The notes: generated by a model from the letters alone, not told the origin. DNA of 64,000 nt from Allobranchiibius huperziae (GCF_013410455.1 NZ_JACCFW010000001.1:3178929-3242928); one strand, 5' to 3'; shown: positions 35,709-44,446, counted from the first letter of the stretch. Numbers and translations: made by a program.

Positions 35709-36284
35709 TCAGGGTGCGGTGTTGCGGAACCACTCCTCGGCCGTGATCTCGTAGACGACCTCACCCTCCTCGGAGCCCGGCAGCGGGTCGTCCCAGACCC
35801 GTACGTCGGTCCGCACGTGCCGCATGCCGATGCGCCGCATGACGCCGCGCGAACCCGCGTTGACCGCCATCGTCTCGGCCCACACCCGCCGCAGCTCCAC
35901 CGTCTCGAACGCGTGCCGCAGCAGCTCCGCCGCCCCCTCGCTCGCCAGTCCCTGACGCCAGTGGCGTCGTTCCAGACGCCACCCGATCTCCGCCTCGGCG
36001 AGGCGACCCGGCGAGCCGGGGGGCGAGTCACTGCGCCCGAGGTCCCACCACCCGAGGAACTCCCCCTCGTGGAACCCCACCCACCAGCCGACCCCCAGCT
36101 CGTCAGCAGCCGTGTCGGCGCAGCGGGGGCGCCAGAACTGCTCGATCTCGGCGGGCGTGCGTGCCCTCCCGATCAGGTAGCGCATGACTTCCGGGTCGGA
36201 GTCCAACCGGTGCAGCAGGGGTAGGTGCTCCGGCGTCATCGGATGCAGTTCGATCCGTGGGGTGTGCAGTACCGGGCGCGTCAT
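35709..36284 (-). CDS. GNAT-family N-acetyltransferase
   Basis: 191 residues from ATG 36284 (MTRPVLHTPRIEL). The acetyl-CoA region WRLERRHWRQGLASEGAAELLRHAF and ETMAVNAGSRGVMRRIGMRHVRT are typical of the RimJ/L-like GNAT subgroup. It probably acetylates a small molecule or protein N-terminus. Convergent with the DUF6220-like gene (21-bp gap). Confidence 0.78.
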   Translation of the reverse strand: MTRPVLHTPRIELHPMTPEHLPLLHRLDSDPEVMRYLIGRARTPAEIEQFWRPRCADTAADELGVGWWVGFHEGEFLGWWDLGRSDSPPGSPGRLAEAEIGWRLERRHWRQGLASEGAAELLRHAFETVELRRVWAETMAVNAGSRGVMRRIGMRHVRTDVRVWDDPLPGSEEGEVVYEITAEEWFRNTAP

Positions 36285-36400
36285 GGGTCCGATCCTGGCC
36301 TGAGACAGGGCAGGATCGTGCATTCGTGCGGCACTTCGGCCGCGGGCGTCCGGTATCTTCACGAAGACCGGCCCACACCGGACCGGTGTCGGGAGGGCCC

Positions 36401-37534
36401 ATGAGCACCAGCGAACCGGGGCACGGCGCCACTCGCCGGCCGCCCACGACCGGCCCTCGACCCGGTTACGAGCGCAGCGCCGACGAATCCTTCCGTAGAC
36501 GACTGCGCGATGTCCTCGGCCCCCGCAGCATCGGCGTGATCCTCGCCGTGCTGCTGGTCCAGCTGCTCTTCATCGCGTCGTACGTGGGCGCCTTTCACAA
36601 ACCGCAGCCGCACGCGATCGCCGTCGATGTGGTGTCGAGCAACGGTTGGCAGGGCTACGTCGCGAACAAGCTGAACGCCATCGACGGCAGACCGGTCGCC
36701 GCCTACGCCTCGAGCGATCGCGCGGAGTCGACCAAGGAGCTGCGCGAGGGTCGGCGGCAAGCGGTCTACCTCTTCAACCCGAACTCGAAGCAGGACACTC
36801 TGCTGGTCAACTCGGCCGAGGGATCCTCGATCACCGCCGCCGTCAACGCCATCTTCTCCCAGGTCGCCTCGAGCCAGAACCGCACGCTGAAGACCCAGGA
36901 CGTGGTGCCGGTCCAGGCCGGCGACAGCCGCGGGCTCACCAGCTTCTATCTCGTGGTCGGCTGGATGGTGGGCGGCTACCTGCTGGCATCGTTCCTCGGC
37001 ATCCGCCGCGGCACCCGGGCACGCAATTTCCGCCGGATGCTGTGGCGGCTGGTGGGTTGCGCGGCGTACGCAGTCGCCTCCGGCATCGGCGGCGCGCTCG
37101 TGGTCGGGCCGATCATCGGCGCTCTGAACGGGCACTTCTGGGCTGTCGCCGGTGTCGGCATGCTGGTCTCGCTGACCGCCTCGGTCTTCACGATGGGGAT
37201 GGAGGCACTCTTCGGGATCATCGGGATCGGCATCTCGATCCTGCTCTTCGTGGTGCTCGGCAACCCCAGCGCCGGAGGCGCCTACGGCTACGAACTGCTG
37301 CCCACCCTGTGGCGGGTCGTCGGGCGCTGGCTGCCGAACGGCGCGGGTGTCGACTCCGTCCGCAGCATCGTCTACCTGGGCGGCGACTCCCTGGGGCTGC
37401 ACCTGCTCGTGCTCGTCTGGTGGCTGTTGCTCGGACTGCTGACCTTCTTCCTGGTCAGCAACAACACCTACTGGGGCTTCCGGCGCGAGGACCCTTCCCC
37501 AGAGGACCCTGCTGCCGGACCGTCAAAGATCTGA
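36401..37534 (+). CDS. DUF3533 / YhgE-Pip-like membrane protein
   Basis: 377 residues from ATG 36401, with GGGAGGG 7-8 nt before it. One N-terminal membrane segment (IGVILAVLLVQLLFIASYVGAF), an extracytoplasmic domain of about 130 residues, then five to six C-terminal membrane segments. This is the ABC-2 permease-like topology of DUF3533 and YhgE/Pip proteins. Its stop is the last base before phage-derived sequence begins, so its native C-terminus or terminator may have been affected by the insertion. Confidence 0.7.
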   Translation: MSTSEPGHGATRRPPTTGPRPGYERSADESFRRRLRDVLGPRSIGVILAVLLVQLLFIASYVGAFHKPQPHAIAVDVVSSNGWQGYVANKLNAIDGRPVAAYASSDRAESTKELREGRRQAVYLFNPNSKQDTLLVNSAEGSSITAAVNAIFSQVASSQNRTLKTQDVVPVQAGDSRGLTSFYLVVGWMVGGYLLASFLGIRRGTRARNFRRMLWRLVGCAAYAVASGIGGALVVGPIIGALNGHFWAVAGVGMLVSLTASVFTMGMEALFGIIGIGISILLFVVLGNPSAGGAYGYELLPTLWRVVGRWLPNGAGVDSVRSIVYLGGDSLGLHLLVLVWWLLLGLLTFFLVSNNTYWGFRREDPSPEDPAAGPSKI

Positions 37535-37954
37535 TTGACGGGAGACGCGTATGCGCTCGTCACCAGCCACTACGGCGAAGGCGGCACACGTCCGGCCACT
37601 GAACCGGTCGGCACGGTTACAACCGTTGACCGACAAGCACTGCTCATGCGTAACAACAGCGGGGGCGCCGAAATGGTCACTCCGACCAGCGAGCCCGCGC
37701 GCACCATCACCATCGCGGGACACCAGTCGTTGCTCACCGCAGACGACCTCGCCGCGGCCGCCCAGCACGTCGACGACGTCATGTTCCGGATGCTCGAACC
37801 ATCCGAGTGCAAGCGCGCGATGGCGTTTCCCGCCAAGTACCGGATGCTGGGCACCCGCCCACAACGGGTCCGCCTCGCAGGCAACGCCGTCGCCCCACCC
37901 GCAGCGCGCGACCTCATCGCGACCGCTGTCGAAGAGCTCGGCGGCGCCGCATGA
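37535..37954 (+). pseudogene. 5'-truncated DNA cytosine methyltransferase (phage Dcm)
   Basis: About 139 residues equal to the C-terminal third of a C5-cytosine methylase: PATEPVGTVTT...DRQALL, FRMLEPSECKRAMAFPAKY (motif IX/X region) and RVRLAGNAVAPPAARDLI (motif X, GNAV-PP). The catalytic PC motif and SAM site are missing. The frame begins immediately after the DUF3533 stop with no ribosome-binding site, so it is a remnant and inactive. Confidence 0.78.
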
Positions 37955-38469
37955 ACCCCCTGATGCGAGGCAACTTTCCACGAGGCGGAAGCGACCACAG
38001 CCTGACCCACGCATCAGCGTCACGACGATGCCGCGTGGGCGATCGACGCCAACGAATATGCAGCACAAGGTCCGACTGCGCTGCATTCTGGTTTTCTGGC
38101 CACACGAACACGAAGAGCACCTGGCCAGGTTCGATCCGAGGTACTGACTCCCAGGGGCACTTCACCTTCAGTAGTCGGATCAGGAGTCACTGGAACGGCT
38201 TTCGCGATCCCATCACCATCGAACACGACTCTTTTGGCAACACCGTCGCCATCATTCGCGACTGCAACTGTGAAGACGCGGCGATCCATGGTGACGTCAG
38301 CGAAGGTCACCACCTCGACTCGATTCTTGAAGGGAATCTGGGGCATCGAGTGGGAGCCGAGACCGAAGTCCGCCTCGCTTCGGTCGCGCCAGCGGAAAAG
38401 CCACGTCACCCCCAGCGCACTGAGTGACACTCCCGCGGCTACCCATGACGACACAGTCCCCGCATCCAC
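37914..38469 (-). pseudogene. Frameshifted phage hypothetical protein with N-terminal membrane segment
   Basis: Leftward reading from GTG 38469: one membrane segment (SSWVAAGVSLSALGVTWLF) then a beta-rich domain ending VPLGVSTSD. Near 38138 the frame changes and continues as RIEPGQVLFVFVWPENQNAAQSDLVLHIRWRR. Both halves have protein-like composition, indicating a one-base indel in a former single gene. Function unknown. Confidence 0.5.
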
Positions 38470-38528
38470 GGACGCACCCTACTTGCGGGGCACAGAGAGA
38501 ACTTGAGCTCGCAGGAGAGCACCGCGTG

Positions 38529-39040
38529 ATGACGGCCGACCAGCCCGCACCACCAACACGCCGCCCCTACGCCGACGCCGCACCCACCTACTGGCGCAAC
38601 GGGTGGCGCGGCATCCTCCCCGTCCCCGCACGCACCAAGCAGATCCGGGTCACCGGGTACACCGGCAACCACGGCGCCTGGCCCCAGCTACCCCGACGTC
38701 CAAACGTGGGTCGACGGCCCCGAAGGCGACGGCGACCTTGCCCTCCGCCTCCCCCCGAACGTCATCGGCATCGACGTCGACACATACGACGCCAAACCCG
38801 GCGGCCTCGTCTTCAACGCTCTCCAAGAGAAGCACGGCGAGCACCCGCCCCCCCCCCCCCCCCCCCCCCCGACGTAGCGCACCACCTCCCGTGACGACGG
38901 GACATCTGGGATCCGCCTGTATCGCATCCCCGAAGGGCTTCGCTGGCCCGGAATCCTCGGCCCCGGCATCGAAACCGTCCGCCACGGACACCGCTACGCC
39001 GATCACGCACCAAGCGATCACGTTTCCCTCCCCCCTGTAA
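38529..39040 (+). pseudogene. Bifunctional primase-polymerase (PrimPol) N-terminal fragment
   Basis: Start YADAAPTYWRNGWRGILPVP is typical of the prim-pol N-terminal domain. A frameshift near 38683 (CCCC) is needed to continue as SYPDVQTWVDGPEGDGD and LPPNVIGIDVDTYD, the metal-binding DVD region. The frame then hits the 23-C tract and a TAG, after which SRDDGTSGIRLYRIPEG and GPGIETVRHGHRYAD continue another frame. The gene is broken at least three times and lacks the C-terminal helicase part. Confidence 0.72.
38848..38870 (+). repeat. C23 homopolymer
   Basis: Twenty-three consecutive C residues inside the primase-polymerase remnant, at the place where the intact family would have a short Pro-Pro-Thr-Trp segment. 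Probably a slippage expansion in a non-selected gene, or an assembly artefact. Confidence 0.85.
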
Positions 39041-39050
39041 GGAGGAGGGA

Positions 39051-39191
39051 ACGGTCGCCCCCACCGCCAACCCCACCTTCTGCAAGCACTGCGGGGCAGA
39101 CATCACCACCGCAGGCGAGCGAGCAGCGCAGCGCGGATACCGCTGCTACAACCGGGACCACCTCGCCGACGGAACCGAGCGTGACCTCTGA
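39051..39191 (+). CDS. Small phage zinc-ribbon protein
   Basis: Reading from 39051 gives about 46 residues with FCKHCGADITTAG...GYRCYNRDHLADG, a CxxC plus C/H arrangement suggesting one zinc. GGAGGAGG lies just upstream, but the codon at the expected distance is ACG (39051-39053), so the ATG may have been lost. The stop overlaps the next start (TGATG at 39189-39193). Confidence 0.45.
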   Translation, partial: TVAPTANPTFCKHCGADITTAGERAAQRGYRCYNRDHLADGTERDL

Positions 39192-39592
39192 TGCCCAAGC
39201 GCGAGGGCATGCCCCAGTGGCTGCAAACGCAGCTGATCGCCGACGGCACCATGACCGCCGCACGCATCACCCACCGCCACCAACAGCGCGCGTGCCCCAG
39301 CTGCCACTCCGCGCGCACTACCCCGATCCCCGCCTGGGAAGCCGCCGCCGTGTGGCTCGACCCCACACCCCTCGACTCGGGCGGCGAGCTCGCCGCCCTC
39401 ATGGACGGGGCGACCACGTTCCACTTCTACCCCGACGAGGTAATCGAACGCCGTTTCGCCCACGACATCACAGACGCGCCAGCCTTGAGCGGAATCGTTC
39501 TAAGACCAAACATTTGCGGAAAACGCCAACTATCACAACCAACAAAAACAATCAGCACAACAGTTGACCCCCTTTCTGAACAGGAACAACAC
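39191..39592 (+). pseudogene. Phage zinc-binding protein that has lost its own stop
   Basis: Begins MPKREGMPQWLQTQLIADGTMTAAR with a CPSC motif (RACPSCHSART), as seen in small actinophage zinc proteins. After about residue 95 the sequence becomes AT-rich and low-complexity and runs in frame into the RuvC start at 39593, so the natural end was probably lost through an indel. Function unknown. Confidence 0.5.
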
Positions 39593-40187
39593 ATGACCAC
39601 CATCCTCGGTATCGATCCCAGCCTCACCCGCACCGCAGTCGCCGTCATCCAACCGGAAACGTGGCCTTGCGTGACTTCCCGACGAAAGGAGCCAAGGCCG
39701 ACACCCTCACCGACCGGGCAAACGTCTCCAGCACATTGCCGCACCCATCTGTGACCTGGCCCGCGAATGCACACCCGACCCCATCGTGATAGAGGACCCC
39801 TCGTTCGGCCAACGAGCTCAGGCTGGCACCCACGACCGCGCCGGCCTGTGGTGGTGGCTGGTGCGCGACCTAACCGTCGGCTCCGTCTGGCGCGACCACC
39901 AGTTCCCCATCGTCGAGGTCCCACCAACCTGCCGGGCCATATATGCCACCGGCAAAGGCAACGCGGGCAAGGACGAAGTCATGCTCGCCGTCGCCCGCCG
40001 CTACATGAGCCTCGTTGACGTCGCAAATAACGATCAGGCCGACGCGCTCGTCCTCGCAGCCCTGGGCGCCCGCCAGCTCAGCCAACCCATCGACGACCTA
40101 CCCCAGACCCACCCGCGAGCCATGATGAAGGTCAGCTGGCCCCCGACGTCGCACGACATCGCACCCACCGTCGGAGGCGCAGCATGA
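39593..40187 (+). pseudogene. RuvC-like Holliday junction resolvase, twice frameshifted
   Basis: Opens MTTILGIDPSLTRTAVAVIQP (RuvC GIDPSL, first catalytic Asp). Single-base losses near 39656 and 39722 are needed to rejoin NVALRDFPTKGAKADTLTDRAN, then LQHIAAPICDLARE...PIVIEDPSFGQRAQAG (second acidic residue) and NNDQADALVLAALGA (third). All catalytic acids survive in separate frames, so inactivation is recent. Probably processed branched phage DNA. Confidence 0.75.
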
Positions 40188-40193
40188 CCGCGC

Positions 40194-40406
40194 TCACCTC
40201 ACGCGGTAGCGGTCCTTGGTGCCCTCCGGGAACTTCCACTTCGGCACACGGTGCGACGGGTTCACCGAGCACTGCGCAACTTCGTCAGGCTCGCGCGATC
40301 CCGTCATCGGGTTCACGAACTCGCGCTCGATGCGGAGCATCGCCGCAGCACACTTCGGGCACTGCGCGTCGGTCACCCAGCGCTTCTCGCCAGTCTGAAC
40401 AGGCAT
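40194..40406 (-). CDS. Small zinc-ribbon-like protein within the prophage
   Basis: 70 residues from ATG 40406, leftward. CPKCAAAMLRIEREF with a later Cys/His (AQCSVNPSHRVPKWKFPEG) suggests a zinc ribbon. The frame is open and protein-like, unlike most neighbours. Function unknown. Confidence 0.4.
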   Translation of the reverse strand: MPVQTGEKRWVTDAQCPKCAAAMLRIEREFVNPMTGSREPDEVAQCSVNPSHRVPKWKFPEGTKDRYRVR

Positions 40407-40607
40407 CTCAGACACCAATCTGTAGTGGGCCTCGGCTTCTCCTCAGCCCCTCACATTCAGTGTCGGAATGGCCGCTACTCCCCCGAGTGCATCGCCCAGC
40501 CCGTGCACGCCACGACGGTCGACCCGGCCCATGCGTCGACGGACGGACGTTCGGTCAGCGCACCACGCGCGGGGAGCATGCCCTGGTGCGCCGACCGACC
40601 CGGCGAG

Positions 40608-40793
40608 TTACTCGGTCGGACGCTGCAGGTAGTCGTCCCGCACGTGACGATCGTCGACTCGACAGCATGTCTGCGCGGAGAGCCGGTTCGTGCTGCTGTC
40701 CTTCGATGCGACGATCAGCAGTCTCTGGCGGCAGCCTTCCTCTGGGCACCGGACGTCGGTCTCGTGCCGGGCGATCTCTTCGCTGTGGTCCAT
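40608..40793 (-). CDS. Small hypothetical phage protein
   Basis: 61 residues from ATG 40793 with GAGGA just before it. Contains RCPEEGCRQRLLIVA, a possible metal-binding pair of Cys. Weakly supported. Between 40407-40607 and 40794-40877 I see nothing else. Confidence 0.35.
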   Translation of the reverse strand: MDHSEEIARHETDVRCPEEGCRQRLLIVASKDSSTNRLSAQTCCRVDDRHVRDDYLQRPTE

Positions 40794-40877
40794 CTCGTCC
40801 TCTCGACTGGGGATCCTCTTCTGGGTTCCCTCACCCCTTCAGAGGAGTTCCGGACGGTTCGACAGGACGGCGCTGCT

Positions 40878-41460
40878 GTGACCGGCACTCCGTGCCCGAG
40901 GTGTGGCCAGGTCCACCCCCGCTGCACCGCGCACAACCGCGCAGGTCAGCCCTGCGGGGGGGGTACCCATGCGCGGCCAAGGCGTGTGTCGCATGCACGG
41001 CGGCTCCACACCCACCCATCGTGCCGCCGGCGAACGCCGCGTCGCCGAACAGCAAGCCGCGCGCCTCGCCGCACGGTTCGTCACCCGCAAAGACATCCAC
41101 CCCGCCGACGCCCTCCTTGTGCTCGTGCAGTGGACCGCCGGCGAGGTCGACTACTGGCGCGCCCAGGTCAATGCCCTCGCCGACGAGCACCTCGCGGGCA
41201 ACCTCACCACCAAGACCGAGACCGGCACCGACAAGGGTCAAGCCACAGACCTGCGGACCACCGAGGCCGCTACCCACATCGCCGTACGCCTCCTCGCTGA
41301 AGCGTCCGACAGGCTCGCCAGGTACGCCGCGGCCGCGCTGAAGGCCGGTGTCGACGAACGCCGCGTCCGCATCACCGAATCCCAGGGCCAACTGTGGGTC
41401 TCGCAATCCGGCGGATCCTCGATGCCCTCGACCTGTCACCCACCCAGCAGACTGCGGATC
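40878..41460 (+). pseudogene. Terminase small subunit-like gene, frameshifted
   Basis: GTG 40878 begins TGTPCPRCGQVHPRCTAHNRAGQPC. At a G8 run (40956-40963) the frame shifts, and PMRGQGVCRMHGGSTPTHRAAGERRVAEQQ continues. The PC...CRMHGGS pattern is characteristic of small-subunit-like proteins preceding TerL in actinophages. A second shift near 41395 moves to RRILDALDLSPTQQ. Non-functional as it stands. Confidence 0.6.
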
Positions 41461-41757
41461 CGCCTCGAGGACGAGATCGCCTCCTGCGTGGAGTGCCACA
41501 CCGTGTGAGACAACACCCCCGGCGCCGAGCCCTACACATACGCCCGGCTCGTCCTGTGGGTCGAGTGGGCCGCCGAGCACCTCACCGGACCCCGGCACTG
41601 GCTCACCGACGACGGCTACCCGGTCGAGTGCACCGAATGCCTCAGCACCCGGCAGCAGGTGGCCGAGCGGCACGCGCCGGCCGGTACCGGTTGCCGGGTG
41701 TGCAACGCGCGCACCGTGAGGCGTCCTGACATTGGGCATCGGCACCGCTCAAACTAA
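41452..41757 (+). pseudogene. Phage zinc-ribbon protein interrupted by TGA
   Basis: LEDEIASCVECHTV precedes TGA (41506-41508), then the same frame continues DNTPGAEPYTYARLVLWVEWAAEHLTG and ends with CTECLS...CRVCNART. Two CxxC pairs lie after the stop and one (CVECH) before it, so one ORF was broken by a point mutation, plausibly TGG to TGA. Confidence 0.5.
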
Positions 41758-41832
41758 GCGTGCTGCCACCAGTGTCTTCGGACCCAGGTGGCGTTTCTCA
41801 TATCCGTGGTGAGCTTCGGCATGATGAGCCGC

Positions 41833-42054
41833 ATGAAGCTACTTCGCCTGCACATCGTGGTCGATGGCCACGAATTCGCATCCAGGATGTTCAACGGAGA
41901 TCCCCAGGAAGTCCTGGCATACGGCATCCATTAGACGATCGTGCGGCGGGCAACTCAGGACCGGGGAGTTGTGGGGCTGCTGGTCGACGAGGACCGGACT
42001 GTCTACTTCAAGGAAGAGCGCATGTCGGCGTGGTGGGTCGAAGACGCGGAATAA
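41833..42054 (+). pseudogene. Short ORF with a single in-frame amber codon
   Basis: ATG 41833 gives MKLLRLHIVVDGHEFASR and continues to TAG at 41932-41934 (codon 34). The same frame then gives GVVGLLVDEDRTVYFKEERMSAWWVEDAE before TAA 42052-42054. Both sides look like genuine protein, so this is probably a 73-residue phage gene with one nonsense mutation. Function unknown. Confidence 0.45.
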
Positions 42055-42135
42055 GGGACTCCCGGCTGAGGCGCTGCTGCTTGGCCGTACTCCGGGCACC
42101 CTCGCCGTGTCGGTTGTCGCTACTAGCCTTGCACC

Positions 42136-42570
42136 ATGAGCGAAGATTCCACGGGTGAGGCTGAAAGCTCCCAGGATCAACCCGATGGGTGGTCGCCAGA
42201 GATCCTTGAAGCCTTCAAGCAGATCAAACAAAGCAACGAGGCGTTTCGGGAGGCGGCCCAGCGCCCTTTCGAGCAAGCAAGGGAAACGCGAGAGCGGCTG
42301 CAGCGGATGATGTCGCCGCCACAAGTTATGCCCGTAGCGCGGCTTGACACTCCCAAGATCCATGTTGCCAAGAACCCCCTCATAAGCCCGATGGGTGAGC
42401 TTGTGAAGCTGAGTGCCTCGTTACTGGACGAACAGCAGCAAATGCGAACCGAAGCCGCCGCGCGGGACAGAGCTTCGATCAAGTTGAACCGCTCGATCCT
42501 TGGCGTAGCCGTCGCCACGCTTGTCGCGTCTGTTCTGGTTCCGTTTCTCATCCTGTGGTTGTCGAACTGA
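42136..42570 (+). CDS. Hypothetical protein with C-terminal membrane anchor
   Basis: 144 residues. A charged helical N-terminal region (EILEAFKQIKQSNEAFREAAQRPFEQARETRERLQRM may be coiled coil) leads to a single C-terminal hydrophobic segment (SILGVAVATLVASVLVPFLILWL). It is one of the few intact reading frames in the prophage region, so it may have been gained or retained as a cargo gene. Function unknown. Confidence 0.6.
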   Translation: MSEDSTGEAESSQDQPDGWSPEILEAFKQIKQSNEAFREAAQRPFEQARETRERLQRMMSPPQVMPVARLDTPKIHVAKNPLISPMGELVKLSASLLDEQQQMRTEAAARDRASIKLNRSILGVAVATLVASVLVPFLILWLSN

Positions 42571-42582
42571 CCGGAGCGCCTG

Positions 42583-43290
42583 ATGGCTGACCTCGACTGG
42601 GTCGATGCCGCAGCCCGAATGTTCGAACCACCGCGCCGCCGCTGGGAAACGCCCGGCGACGTGGCCGCGCATCTGAACCCCAAGACGGTCCGCACCCCAT
42701 CGCTGGACCTGATCGACGACGAACTGGTCAGGGCAGCGAACACCCCCGGCTCCCGCCTCATCGTGTGCATGGCGCCGCAGGAGGGCAAGTCTGTCCGGGT
42801 CGCTGGCGATTTCCCTACATGGTTGCTCACCCAAAACGCCGACCTTCGGATCGTCACTGCGTCTTATGCGCAGTCGCTGGCCGACCGCAACGGTTGCGCG
42901 ATCCGCCGCCGCATTACCGACAACGCCGACGACCTTGGCCTGCGTATCGCCCCCGACAATGGGTCCGTCGCTGAGTGGACCTCGACAACCACGAGGGCGG
43001 CGTCCTGTCTGTCGGCGCCGGTGTCACCGGTCGCCCCGCGGACCTGCTCATCATCGATGGCCCCATTGAGGACCGCGCCCAGGCCGACTCGGCCCTGTAC
43101 CGCGACAACGTGTGGGACTGGTGGACCGACGCCGCGTCCGCGCGCCTCGCACCCGGCGCGCCGGTCATCCTGATCCTGACCCGCCTGCACCACGACGACC
43201 TCGCCGGTCGCCTGACGGACCGCGACAAGGACGTCGGGTGGAGGATGCTGAACATCCCCGCCCAGGCCGACCACAACCCCGACAAGGGCG
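42583..43290 (+). pseudogene. Terminase large subunit, frameshifted and 3'-truncated
   Basis: Residues 1-130 include the Walker A-like VCMAPQEGKSVRVAGDFPTW (motif MAPQEGKS at 63-70). A single-base loss near 42979 shifts the frame; it then continues DLDNHEGGVLSVGAGVTGRPADLLIIDGPIED (Walker B) and ILILTRLHHDDLAGRL. Homology stops at about 43290 after ADHNPDKG, so the nuclease domain is gone. This fixes the right border of the prophage fragment. Confidence 0.78.
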
Positions 43291-43779
43291 TCAGGCCCCG
43301 CAGCACAGGCCGCCTTCATCCTCCTGGCCCAACCGGGCGAGCAAGGTGGCGGTGATGTGGTCGAGCTGAGCGATCTCCTGCGGGCTGAGGACGTCGAACA
43401 TCGCGGCCCGCACCTCGCGGACATGACCGGGGGCAGCGCCCTCCAGCGCGGTGAGGCCGGCGGGGGTGAGCGCGACGAAGGCACCGCGCCGATCCTGCGC
43501 GCACTCCTCGCGGGTCACCAGGTCGCGCTTCTCCATCCGCGTGAGGTGGTGGGACAGGCGACTGCGCTCCCACTTGATGCTGTCGGCGAGCGCCACCACC
43601 CGCATCCGGCGTTCGGGGGTCTCACTGAGCGTCACGAGCACCTCGAAATCCGGCAGCGAGAGCCGCGACTCCTCCTGCATCTGACGCGCCAGGTGGGCCT
43701 GGAGGCGCGAATTGGTCTGCAACCACTGGCGCCACACGCGCTGTTCCTCGTCGTCGAGCCATCTCACACCTGAAGTCAT
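43291..43779 (-). CDS. MarR-family regulator, divergent from yceI
   Basis: 162 residues from ATG 43779 (GTG 43788 is an alternative). Winged helix DSIKWERSRLSHHLTRMEKRDLVTREECAQDRRGAFVALTPAG. The last residues EGGLCCGA and the stop coincide with the prophage border, so the native C-terminal tail may have been replaced. Divergent from the YceI gene with a 99-bp intergenic region containing TTGACA (43802-43807), consistent with control of yceI. Confidence 0.82.
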   Translation of the reverse strand: MTSGVRWLDDEEQRVWRQWLQTNSRLQAHLARQMQEESRLSLPDFEVLVTLSETPERRMRVVALADSIKWERSRLSHHLTRMEKRDLVTREECAQDRRGAFVALTPAGLTALEGAAPGHVREVRAAMFDVLSPQEIAQLDHITATLLARLGQEDEGGLCCGA

Positions 43780-43878
43780 GCAGGCCACTCTACCTGGATA
43801 GTTGACACATCACCCAATCTTGAGGAAAGTTGTCCCCAGCACGTCATCCATACGTGAACATCTCGCAGAGGAGCACCC

Positions 43879-44427
43879 ATGAGCACCGCCCTGAAGGACC
43901 TGAACGGCACCTACACCATCGACCCCGCGCACTCCGAGCTCGGTTTCGTCGCCCGCCACGCGATGGTCACCAAGGTCCGCGGCTCGTTCAAGGACATCGA
44001 GGGGACCGCCACGTCCGGTGCCGGCCTGTCCGACGCGAAGATCGACATCACCATCCAGGTCGCCAGCGTCGACACCCGTGATGAGAACCGCGACGGCCAC
44101 CTGCGCACCGGAGACTTCTTCGAGGTCGAGAAGTTCCCCACCATGACCTTCCACTCCACCGACGTCACGGCGGTCGACGACGACACCCTGCGCGTGGTCG
44201 GCGACCTGACCATCAAGGAGACCACCAAGTCGGTCACCATCGACTTCGACTACAACGGCTCGGCCACGGACCCGTTCGGCAACGAGCGCGTCGGCTTCGA
44301 GGGCTCGACCACCATCACCCGCTCGGACTACGGCATCAACTTCAACGCCGCGCTCGAGACCGGCGGCGTGCTCGTCTCCGACAAGATCACCCTGCAGATC
44401 GAGATCTCGGCCATCAAGCAGGCCTGA
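43879..44427 (+). CDS. YceI-family lipocalin-like protein
   Basis: 182 residues, beta-rich: TYTIDPAHSELGFVARHAMVTKVRGSF, the conserved DENRDGHLRTGDFFEVEKFPTMTF, and SDYGINFNAALETGGVLVSDKITLQIEI. YceI proteins bind isoprenoid or polyprenoid chains in a barrel. No signal peptide is visible, so it is likely cytoplasmic. Ends in a strong terminator (44447-44483). Confidence 0.9.
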   Translation: MSTALKDLNGTYTIDPAHSELGFVARHAMVTKVRGSFKDIEGTATSGAGLSDAKIDITIQVASVDTRDENRDGHLRTGDFFEVEKFPTMTFHSTDVTAVDDDTLRVVGDLTIKETTKSVTIDFDYNGSATDPFGNERVGFEGSTTITRSDYGINFNAALETGGVLVSDKITLQIEISAIKQA

Positions 44428-44446
44428 GTTCGACCCTGCTCGACTC

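Larger units (their letters stand above)
37535..43290 (+). mobile_element. Decayed prophage fragment
   Basis: A contiguous phage-like segment: truncated cytosine methylase, primase-polymerase, several Zn-ribbon proteins, RuvC-like resolvase, terminase small and large subunits. Almost every gene has a frameshift, nonsense codon or truncation. No integrase, structural or lysis gene and no convincing flanking att repeat was found. Codon use is less regular and AT-rich patches occur (for example around 39500-39560). Left border follows the DUF3533 stop; the right border is near 43290, where homology to the terminase ends and a marR gene begins. Confidence 0.85.

Noticed and set aside
38800-38880. 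C23 as a phase-variation switch for PrimPol
   Set aside because: The gene has other frameshifts and a TAG downstream, so no tract length restores a full-length product.
38020-41757. CRISPR array or tandem repeats in the low-coding-density region
   Set aside because: No regularly spaced direct repeats; disorder is explained by broken phage genes.
41932-41934. Amber codon read as pyrrolysine or selenocysteine-like recoding
   Set aside because: No nearby pyl genes or recoding element, and other phage genes here have ordinary nonsense and frameshift lesions.
37500-43330. att core repeat flanking the prophage
   Set aside because: No shared repeat of useful length was found by eye at the two borders, and no tRNA gene or integrase is present.
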